In this document: piece by piece, positions 8,501 through 15,076 of the stretch
Numbering within the stretch: the stretch's first letter is position 1
Layout of the letters: each line of letters opens with the position of its first letter
DNA from: Coriobacteriales bacterium
Lineage (GTDB): Bacteria > Actinomycetota > Coriobacteriia > Coriobacteriales > UBA8131
Assembly: GCA_031268525.1 (NCBI GenBank)
Contig: JAIRXA010000105.1
Location: 1-16,871, forward strand
DNA: 16,871 bases
Reading direction: 5' to 3'
Notes under the pieces: model-generated
Database searches by the model: none
Told to the model about the DNA's origin: nothing
Seen by the model: the letters and a program-made list of their open reading frames with translations, nothing else
Program-made: the position numbers and the translations under genes

Positions 8501-9035
8501 CCTTTAGCGCCCACTTACCACTCAACTCATCCATCTCGAAGAAACGCTGCATGATATTCGCGTCTTCAAGACCACTATCACGCAGAATGCGGTCGGCGAC
8601 CGGCACATAGATACGCTTCGCAGCCAAAAACACACCGAGAATGAGAAAATCAAGCAAATACGGCAGAGTGGCCGGAGCGAAGACGAAGTCCAAGACGCTT
8701 GTCAGGATACGGTTGATCAACTCGATGGGGATCATCGCGACCAGGCCTGCCAGCAGACTGGATATCCAGGTAAGGAAGGTAGTCACCGTGCTCAGCAGTG
8801 GATAGACCAATACGCAGAAAGCGATAGCCAAAACAATGGCGATGATCGGTGAGACCGCCGAACCCAACCAGAACTTCTTCTCCGCAGTCCGACAGTAGAA
8901 GATACTGAGCGGGAAGGGTGGATTCTTGATCTTCGCGTAGACCTTCGAAGCTTTCTTCGTCCCTCCGACCAAAAGGACAATCAAGCCAACGAAGCGCAGT
9001 ACTAAACCTATCAGAACCATGGCGATCGACTGCAT
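5541..9035 (-). CDS. Polytopic membrane protein with degenerate YprA/MrfA-like (DUF1998) helicase domain
   Basis: 1164 residues. Residues 1-240 hold about six membrane helices (near 5-24, 56-80, 85-105, 118-140, 187-206, 216-236). The large soluble part follows the layout of YprA/MrfA-type superfamily 2 helicases, but the catalytic motifs are gone. VDGQNIVISNPFYNDYT (334-350) occupies the Walker A position, with no GKT. RLPDIYNQKIL (417-427) fits the 'TNPDMLHxxIL' segment. AQPS (443-446) replaces the DExH box. VVAFDRPCDGLVDSL (475-489) replaces the SAT motif. Further on, LPGQHITVGGKYYLVE (801-816) fits the 'PGAIYLHxGxxYxV' segment, and ILIFEDADIDLGYLEAF (998-1014) fits the DUF1998 'LYDxxpGGxGyxe' segment, without the usual cysteines. 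A basic patch (1079-1090) and an acidic tail follow. The start forms a TAATG overlap with the previous stop. It is probably a membrane pseudo-helicase scaffold. The helicase homology is inferred by eye. Confidence 0.85.
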   Translation of the reverse strand: MQSIAMVLIGLVLRFVGLIVLLVGGTKKASKVYAKIKNPPFPLSIFYCRTAEKKFWLGSAVSPIIAIVLAIAFCVLVYPLLSTVTTFLTWISSLLAGLVAMIPIELINRILTSVLDFVFAPATLPYLLDFLILGVFLAAKRIYVPVADRILRDSGLEDANIMQRFFEMDELSGKWALKAEYVGLRKFLQAGYVAVALVLMLVFALVQSLSWLPIAAIHFYPVICLIVLTEILTFLAVPSAEELEIDLFGEADRSTRMSNYSLLRNTLKGTFGDRLLADSLIDGSYEQTESLEMLERLKDSEVDGQRVMASYFEGIKQGGLPINVNYLDAATKIVDGQNIVISNPFYNDYTAYLLFPLYLRLLDKQKALLLIGSDTASEDIVEWLKTGLEDISGIPDLWRMGYLDESEDLMLDIGIIRLPDIYNQKILSAQASWLASVGLMLIAQPSAILATAQLGLSIVALYCQGRRGLEDAPVVVAFDRPCDGLVDSLSHCMRQEFVEVYAPQMATTSCTEMIWSTSGDFMQTRILPNVTRYLGCGTELASVALRNQVEKVDWYSDTRFPVVDIRWIAGQYYPTISEYANIERTQEALGQRLQAVANIFGARRRDNNFAVIEDEYNNAYSMVRLYLTRGRNQNFVNVISEDYLLRDYMVANDSIFIEDAKAIPTIVPDFVRTPRNAALKLLLLMRAREVTISEIEHELRLVAVDFAPGDALNTFSELVESSIGIAQFSNLLLSDAATALNERGEVYLEESRYRLPATIEDARLACTLAALQLAYYYEEDEADDRHYIGARLYGLLYQTLLPGQHITVGGKYYLVESFGDDAFGATRSVTLKRAADHIEGRVSYRNIIDVCLHGMRTEQVIGAELSYGEIGLISRHSDFIAATQGYLQCEDRGDLQKAHLHRISSLPLRSYYNKSLLQIIFPPGLSSRALTLLALILEESFVTLFPEGHHYLRAGVIAPQFAEAVSENLQQATVRLALDAELAASLSMSELEALEHSILIFEDADIDLGYLEAFRRSWTRILAIIDDFLKWYDAAQTPPPRMPEPQLPEDWNPHIEESMKPLLGFWARIRKWIDDKLHGKKRRFGKGGKEDPGISIGVDATEPIPVEPSGEETPHDVEPSNGEIEATDDESTDGFKGDFTGAPVDDVVGAVEDLNEEPGVDHDR

Positions 9036-11407
9036 TACTGATCGCCACCTTCGGGCCGCGCCTCAGGAGCGGTAATCTTCTGCGCCTCGACTGCCAGGTG
9101 CGCCTGTCGGGCCGCAAAACGTGCCTGTTCGGCTGCCTCGATATTCTCGAAATTGGGCTCAAAAATCGGACTTCGCTCAATGCAGAGCCTGCTGACAAAG
9201 GCATAGGGAGCACTGATCCGCTCGCCGCTGTGGTTGAGATTCATCTTCTTACGTGTCGGCGGCAACTCCAGCAGATCCAAGTCGAACAGGATATCAGGGT
9301 TGTCAATGTCCAGCAAAGTGGGGCGAACACTGATCGGAATGACCTCTTTTCCGTAGCTGCGCAGCAAATCGACGATGCGGTCGCGGTGTTTCTTGAGCCT
9401 GGACTGGGCCGAATAGAGCTTACGAAGTCGCTGGCGATGCTGCGCGCCATCATCTGAAGCCTCGCTGAGCATGTTGCGTATATTGGCCAAGGTCGCAATA
9501 TGGCCGAGGAAGTCACCCATGACGCTCAGGCGTTCTGAAGTTTGGTTCTCGACAGCTTGGAGCATCCTCTTGACCTGCCTTAGCAGGTTCTTTAACTTTC
9601 GGCGTGAAGCCCACAAGGCAGCAAACATGCCGATTGCAGCACAGAGGATTACAACAAGGGGAACGAGGATACCATTCACAATATAAAGTCCTCCGCGCAA
9701 CACCGCATCGACTACGAAGGGCAACAAGGTCAAAACCACCGCCAATGCCATGATTCCCAGTCCCGTGAAAGCCCGGCTGGCATCCATTCTGGTACGAATA
9801 TACCCCGTAATCCGTCGATCTGCCTCATCGAGTTTCTTGCCAGTTTCTGCACGATCAAAAGCACGGCTGTTTTGGTGTTCGGCCAACTCGGAGCGTAAAC
9901 TGCCTGCCGCGGCCTCCAACTCATCTATATCAAAGACATCAAGTTCGTATTCATCGGCCGGAAAAGCATCGCAGTGATCATGCATCGTTGCGACCGAACG
10001 TGCCAAGATACGCTTTGGTAGCTTGTCAAAGCGGTCAATCTGTCTGCGCACCAAGGTGGCCGAACTCTGCCAACTGACCAACTCTCCAGGCCTGGGAATA
10101 TCCCTGACCAAACCAACCCGTGTTTTCTGCGGTTTGAGGGATACCAGATTAAGGCGATCCAGCTCGACAGGTATTACCGTATTGGTCAAGAGGTCGTTTG
10201 CCCGAAATATCAAGGATGGAGGGGCTTGCAGACGCTGCGTAATACTCTCAATGACATCCTCGACCACACCATAAAGGTTACTGTATGCATCGACCAGTTC
10301 GCCTGTATTAACATCAACATTGATTGAGTAGAGATAATAAGCCTGGAAATACGAGGCGGGAATCTGGGTCAGAGAGATCGCCAGCACACAGAGACAGTAA
10401 TCAAAGCAACAACGATTGTAACTGGATATATTTGGTGGCACCATGTCGTAGCAGATGAAACGGGTCTCGGGCGGGTAGTTATTGCGGTCAACAAAATTGG
10501 AGCGTTCATCTTCGATCCTGCTCTCCCAGAGGGCTTTGGCGTCTCGCTCGCGGACACTTTGTGCTGGCCGAGTCTGGATACAGATTATCTCGCTTGGCAA
10601 CATCTCCCCGGATTTATACTGTTCCTGAAGTTGTCTGAGTTTCTGTTGATCATTGGGCGTACGCGGCTCTTTTTTCTCAAAGCCTTCACTGCCGTTGTGC
10701 CGTTGGAGCTGGATGTCTACCAGAGCGTACAGGATCTGATCGACTGGCAATGGACCAGGGGATTGCTTGATGAGTTCCTTTTCGAGAGCGAGTCGGGACT
10801 CGTAGTCCTTTATGAGTTCGTCGATTGGAGATCGCTGCTGATCTTCGAACAGGATTCGCAGCCGATCTGAATCCTGCTCAAACCCCGGATACCTGCGGGC
10901 GATCTTTACCCGAATGCCCGCCAGTTGAGACTGAGAAATCAAACCTGCCTCAACATGGCCATCCAGACTATCGTGATAAATGTCATAGCTGATATAACGC
11001 CTGAATTCTGGCGCCGCTGAGGGGTAGCCCATCAGCAGGTGCGTCACCAACACCTGCGGCAGTTCAGTCTCCTTGACATCCGGTGGCGCCACACGGTTAT
11101 CCCAGGCAAAATCAAAAGGATTTTCGCGAGTCGTCCGGCCATGGTAGGGGTTGTGCTCATTGTTGGATTCAAAGACTTGCCAGCTATCCTTGCCTTCGTC
11201 TCCGACAATAACTGCCCGCCAGCTGTCCTTGCCACAGATAAGCTGGCGTAAACCGGGCAGAACCTCATCAAAGGAACCGCCTTCTATCTGGTTGTTCCTC
11301 CAGTTACAGATAGCCAAGCTCCCCTCACGCTTGAAGGGGGCGAAAAGGGAATCGTATTCTTCGAGGAGGAGCCTCGCTCGATCACTCGCTATGATTACCG
11401 TAAACAT
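9035..11407 (-). CDS. Uncharacterised two-TM membrane protein of the tubulin-like operon
   Basis: 790 residues from the ATG at 11407 (MFTVIIASDRARLL). The frame is open up to a GTG at 11479, directly after the tubulin-like gene's stop (TGAGTG), which would add 24 residues. Neither start has a good ribosome binding site. The ATG is preferred because it begins at a predicted core strand. I recognise no family. Visible: an alpha/beta N-terminal region (FTVIIASD, then WRAVIVGDEG); charged helical stretches, with a Gln/Lys/Arg-rich piece near 250-270; two membrane helices (about 549-569 and 575-600); flanking helices likely to be coiled coil (about 492-540 and 602-690); and a C-terminal segment with Ala/Glu/Gln-rich helix ending in GGDQ. 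No Walker A or other catalytic motif is seen. With both ends predicted cytoplasmic, it could link membrane and filament. That role is inferred from context only. Confidence 0.85.
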   Translation of the reverse strand: MFTVIIASDRARLLLEEYDSLFAPFKREGSLAICNWRNNQIEGGSFDEVLPGLRQLICGKDSWRAVIVGDEGKDSWQVFESNNEHNPYHGRTTRENPFDFAWDNRVAPPDVKETELPQVLVTHLLMGYPSAAPEFRRYISYDIYHDSLDGHVEAGLISQSQLAGIRVKIARRYPGFEQDSDRLRILFEDQQRSPIDELIKDYESRLALEKELIKQSPGPLPVDQILYALVDIQLQRHNGSEGFEKKEPRTPNDQQKLRQLQEQYKSGEMLPSEIICIQTRPAQSVRERDAKALWESRIEDERSNFVDRNNYPPETRFICYDMVPPNISSYNRCCFDYCLCVLAISLTQIPASYFQAYYLYSINVDVNTGELVDAYSNLYGVVEDVIESITQRLQAPPSLIFRANDLLTNTVIPVELDRLNLVSLKPQKTRVGLVRDIPRPGELVSWQSSATLVRRQIDRFDKLPKRILARSVATMHDHCDAFPADEYELDVFDIDELEAAAGSLRSELAEHQNSRAFDRAETGKKLDEADRRITGYIRTRMDASRAFTGLGIMALAVVLTLLPFVVDAVLRGGLYIVNGILVPLVVILCAAIGMFAALWASRRKLKNLLRQVKRMLQAVENQTSERLSVMGDFLGHIATLANIRNMLSEASDDGAQHRQRLRKLYSAQSRLKKHRDRIVDLLRSYGKEVIPISVRPTLLDIDNPDILFDLDLLELPPTRKKMNLNHSGERISAPYAFVSRLCIERSPIFEPNFENIEAAEQARFAARQAHLAVEAQKITAPEARPEGGDQ

Positions 11408-11479
11408 CTTTACTCGTTTGACCCAGGGATGCTCTGAGACACCAGGCCGAAAGCACTCCGAATCCTCATCCGACTCCAC

Positions 11480-14400
11480 TCAGCCCGCCACAGTTTCGAT
11501 CTTGAGGAGACCGCTGATCTTCTCAAGTGGCTCAAGAATGGCATTGAACAGATAGCCTTGTCTGGTTTCTTGGCTGACAGCGTTGAGGATATCGCTCGCA
11601 TAGCGACGGGCGATAATGTCGCGTTCGATGTAATGCGGTAAATTATTGATGAATACCTCAAGCTGGGACACCAGGAAGTGGACGTATTCGCCACGCGCTT
11701 GATCCTCATCGGTACAACCCAAGATGAAGTCGAAGACGGTCTCCAGTAAGTTGCGCGTAAAGATAAAGGTATCGTCTTCCTGGAGCTGAGCGTTCGGCGT
11801 GGAGATCGCCAGGAACAGCGGCAGATCAAAGAAGGAGAAGTGTTCGATTACAGGCGTGCTGTTATCCCCCTGCTCCGGACTGCCCAGCCAACGATTGGCC
11901 TCTGGGATATCAAAATAGGCAAGACGCTTGAGCAGTGAACTGGAGCTGAAGGAGGACACATTGTTCTCCTCACGATACGTACCGACGATGGACCAGACGT
12001 CCTTGATGATGCTGCGCCTGACCTGCGAATCGATAGTGATCGCGTCTAAGACCTCATAGAGTCGGTCACATTCGCTCCCGGTAGAGACCTGCAGGTTCAC
12101 AGGAACGCCCAGTTGCGGTCGATAGTAATACCAGTACTTGCCATTGGCTCCCACCTTATCGTTTTTGATCGCGCCGTAGACGAGACCGAAGAACAGGGCC
12201 TGATGAATCTTGGTGCGGATTTCCTTCTCATTCTGCTCATCCACATCGGGCATCTGCAACAGAGTGTGCCAACGTCGATCAAGATGTGGCGTAATGACCA
12301 AAGAGCCCATCGAAGGCGAGATCCGATCGACCAGATTAAAGTACGCAGAAAAATAGGCGCCTGGCTCCTTGTAGCTACCTACCAGCTGTTTACCGTGAGC
12401 GTACTTACCAAGCATGTCAACCGTCAAGGCATAGTAAGCCTTGAAGAATAATATCTCCTGCTCGCTCATGCTCTCGTCTTCCACTCCGCCAAAATCTTTC
12501 AGCAAGCGTTCGACAAGCTGCTTCCGTGCCGGATCGTTCTTGCCCAGCAGAGCGGAGTTATAGCCACAGGCCGAAATCGGATGAGCCTCCTCGCCGGGAT
12601 TCTCGATAAAGGGAGCCGCCAGGCGCTTGGCATCATTGATAACACTCTCGATATGCGGGATGACATCCTTTTGCTCCCAGTCGGGGTTTTGAAACTTGTA
12701 TTCCTTCTCGAGGGCCTTAAAGATATCGACCTTGATCTCGCCGCCCTTATCGCGTTCCACACTCTTACGAAAGTCACCAATGATCTGCTCATCAAAGATC
12801 GCATAGAAAAAACGGTCGCTTTGCTCAGTGGTAGCATTGGCATACTCGCGAATTTTCATGTAGATGCCCCGGGAGACCTCGCCGTCAAAGTCCTCCGGAT
12901 TGCCACGATAGGGGTAGTCCTTGCGAAAGTGCTCCATACAGGTACGGTCGGAGAGCACATAACGAGTGGTTGTGCCTGTCAGGCTCTCATACTTCTCGAT
13001 GCAGTTGTCCTTGTCATAGTCGACTTCGATGAGCTTGGACTCGAGGTTATCGTAGAACTTCTCAAAACCCCTGCACATTTTGAATGCATAGTCATAGCAT
13101 TCAGAGTAGACCTTCTGTTTGACAATCAAAACCCGTTTTTCTTCCAGGTATTGCAGCCAATCGTCGAAGCGTTCACGAACCTCCTTGATGTAGGCCGCGC
13201 CGCCGCGGTGGAACAAGGCTAACGGACCCTTGACGATCTTGGCATCTGCTATGACGTCCTGACCCTCCACTTCCTCGGTACTGGACTTGTCAAAAGGCTT
13301 GTCCTCGATCTCCTTCAGAGTCGCCTTGAGCTTTTCCAGCTCATGATCGGTGACCCGTAACTGTTCGTGGATAGTTTCCTTAATCTGATAGAAAAAATAA
13401 CGCATGGCGTTAGGATGGATGAAGCCGCCTCCTTCAAGAGTCAGATGCTTCTCCAGTTGATGCTCTTGTAAGCCACCAAAATTGATCTCGCTGGTATTGA
13501 AGAGAGCATACGCGGTCGCAGCCGCCGTTGCCTCGCAGCGAGTATCGATCATTGTGCTGTAGGCACGCAGTTCTTTATAGGCCGGCAGGAAGGGCGAGCC
13601 GTCCTTGGTCTTGGCGAGCGGCTCTAATAATTCTGTACAAACCTGGGCCTGATCGCGAAGTCTTTGATCCGTCGACTGTCCTTTGATGTATTCCTCAAGC
13701 ATAGTCATATAGATGATGCTCTTGTCGGTAACGTCCAGGGTCTCCGGGTCATGTTTGCGGGTGCTGTTGAGGATGGCAATCGAAAAACCGTCCTTGGTCT
13801 CGGCACGGTTAACAATGGCACTGATGTACTCCTGGCCAACATCGGTACTGACGGAACTGCCCAATTTGCGGCTCTGCTCCTTACGAGCGTCAATGATTTC
13901 GTTGATCTGCTTGTCGTATTTCAACCATTGACCGCTGACGCACTCAGTGACCCAGTTATAGGTAATGAAGTCACGGATATTTTTCCAGGGGTAGATAACG
14001 CGCGAGGCGCCAGCGCCGCAGTAACGACCTCGACCCTGGGTCTCAGAGAGCACGCGGATGGTATTGTCCTCCGAGGAGTTTGCCCGCTTGGAAGTTGGCC
14101 CCAGAGAAAGAGCGTAGACACAGGTGGCGGCGTGGTTCAAATAGTCCTGATAGTTATTCAGGCCATTGCCCGCGGTGTTGTTCGAATCGAAGAGGAAACA
14201 AAAATCATAGGGTGCGTAGTTGACTTCGTCGACGCCTTCGCTGGAGACTCGCGGAAACTCGAATTTCAGCTGGTTAAACCGCTTGGGCAGAGTGCTGTCG
14301 CCTTTCATCATAAAAGCGTTCAGTTCACGGATGGTGGCATAGGCGTTGCAACGCAGGTTGTTGCGCTCCTCCTCGCCATGAATCACCTTAAAGAAAACAT

Positions 14401-14971
14401 CAGGCTGGATGAAGAAGCCGCGAACGATGTGAGCGCAGTTGGAGTACTTCTGAGCGATGTATTTCTTCAGGTACATCGCCACCGGCAAGATCAGGCCGGA
14501 GCCCGTGCCGCCACACAGGGAGGAGACAATGATCACGCGCAAAGACTGCTCCTCAGCATCCTTCTCCACCTCCAGCAGGCTGTCCAAAGCCTCATGCAGA
14601 CCCGTTAAGGCACCGCTTTTCAGCGTGGTGTTAAAAGCCAGACGCGAGATAGCGCGCACCTGGCCGGCGCCCTCAGTAAGGGTCTTGCGAGCAAGGATCG
14701 CGTTGTTGGGAAACCAGGTGTCGCGAGCATGGCGGTCGTTTTCCAGATATTCCCCCACCGTTGCCTTGGTGGAGGTCTGCACGGTTCTGATATCCGGGTT
14801 GCTGTTCTTGATGTCGCGTAGCTCGTTGACATCGGTATCGAAGGCACAGTAGCGTACTCGTCCGGAATCAATGTTGCCCGATTCTCGGATTATCCGGTTC
14901 ACCCGGTTGATGATAGTGGCGCCCGTACCTCCCAGGCCGATAATCAGCGTCGGAGCAATTTTTACCTTCAT
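11480..14971 (-). CDS. Giant tubulin/FtsZ-superfamily GTPase (tubulin-like, Tubulin_2 type)
   Basis: 1163 residues, about three times the size of FtsZ. GLGGTGATI (12-20) fits the first nucleotide-binding loop (FtsZ GxGGxGxN), CAFDTDVNEL (42-51) fits FtsZ 'NTDxxxL', and SLCGGTGSGL (151-160) is the tubulin signature GGTGSG that holds the GTP phosphates. RCNAYATIRELN (207-218) may carry the guanine-contact Asn. I could not identify a convincing T7 catalytic loop (NxDxxD), so GTP hydrolysis on polymerisation is unproven. Residues from about 380 onward are a mainly helical extension without recognised domains. An ATG at 15007 is in frame, but the start at 14971 has a strong ribosome binding site and leaves the first strand at MKVKIAPTLIIG. 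It follows the vWA gene by 105 bases and runs directly into the two-TM gene. It is cytoplasmic and probably polymerises at the membrane. Confidence 0.92.
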   Translation of the reverse strand: MKVKIAPTLIIGLGGTGATIINRVNRIIRESGNIDSGRVRYCAFDTDVNELRDIKNSNPDIRTVQTSTKATVGEYLENDRHARDTWFPNNAILARKTLTEGAGQVRAISRLAFNTTLKSGALTGLHEALDSLLEVEKDAEEQSLRVIIVSSLCGGTGSGLILPVAMYLKKYIAQKYSNCAHIVRGFFIQPDVFFKVIHGEEERNNLRCNAYATIRELNAFMMKGDSTLPKRFNQLKFEFPRVSSEGVDEVNYAPYDFCFLFDSNNTAGNGLNNYQDYLNHAATCVYALSLGPTSKRANSSEDNTIRVLSETQGRGRYCGAGASRVIYPWKNIRDFITYNWVTECVSGQWLKYDKQINEIIDARKEQSRKLGSSVSTDVGQEYISAIVNRAETKDGFSIAILNSTRKHDPETLDVTDKSIIYMTMLEEYIKGQSTDQRLRDQAQVCTELLEPLAKTKDGSPFLPAYKELRAYSTMIDTRCEATAAATAYALFNTSEINFGGLQEHQLEKHLTLEGGGFIHPNAMRYFFYQIKETIHEQLRVTDHELEKLKATLKEIEDKPFDKSSTEEVEGQDVIADAKIVKGPLALFHRGGAAYIKEVRERFDDWLQYLEEKRVLIVKQKVYSECYDYAFKMCRGFEKFYDNLESKLIEVDYDKDNCIEKYESLTGTTTRYVLSDRTCMEHFRKDYPYRGNPEDFDGEVSRGIYMKIREYANATTEQSDRFFYAIFDEQIIGDFRKSVERDKGGEIKVDIFKALEKEYKFQNPDWEQKDVIPHIESVINDAKRLAAPFIENPGEEAHPISACGYNSALLGKNDPARKQLVERLLKDFGGVEDESMSEQEILFFKAYYALTVDMLGKYAHGKQLVGSYKEPGAYFSAYFNLVDRISPSMGSLVITPHLDRRWHTLLQMPDVDEQNEKEIRTKIHQALFFGLVYGAIKNDKVGANGKYWYYYRPQLGVPVNLQVSTGSECDRLYEVLDAITIDSQVRRSIIKDVWSIVGTYREENNVSSFSSSSLLKRLAYFDIPEANRWLGSPEQGDNSTPVIEHFSFFDLPLFLAISTPNAQLQEDDTFIFTRNLLETVFDFILGCTDEDQARGEYVHFLVSQLEVFINNLPHYIERDIIARRYASDILNAVSQETRQGYLFNAILEPLEKISGLLKIETVAG

Positions 14972-14975
14972 CGAT

Positions 14976-14986
14976 TCTTCCCTTCC
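14976..14986 (-). promoter_or_regulatory. Ribosome binding site deciding the tubulin-like start
   Basis: The minus strand reads GGAAGGGAAGA, then ATCG and ATG at 14971. This purine-rich Shine-Dalgarno sequence sits correctly for that ATG. The upstream in-frame ATG at 15007 has none, so the extra 12 residues are probably not translated. I see no clear promoter or terminator in the 105-base gap to the vWA gene. Confidence 0.75.
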
Positions 14987-15076
14987 ACTACGCCTGCACA
15001 ATTCCATGACACTTTGACGGTACCTGTCCTCTTGCTCGTTAAAAATTCTCTCTTCTGCTTTACGGCCTCTTGCTAT

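Noticed and set aside
13664..14608. Plus-strand frame of 314 codons
   Set aside because: It is fully antisense to the N-terminal tubulin-like region, which carries conserved GTPase motifs. It has no recognisable motif and is explained by codon bias of the real gene.
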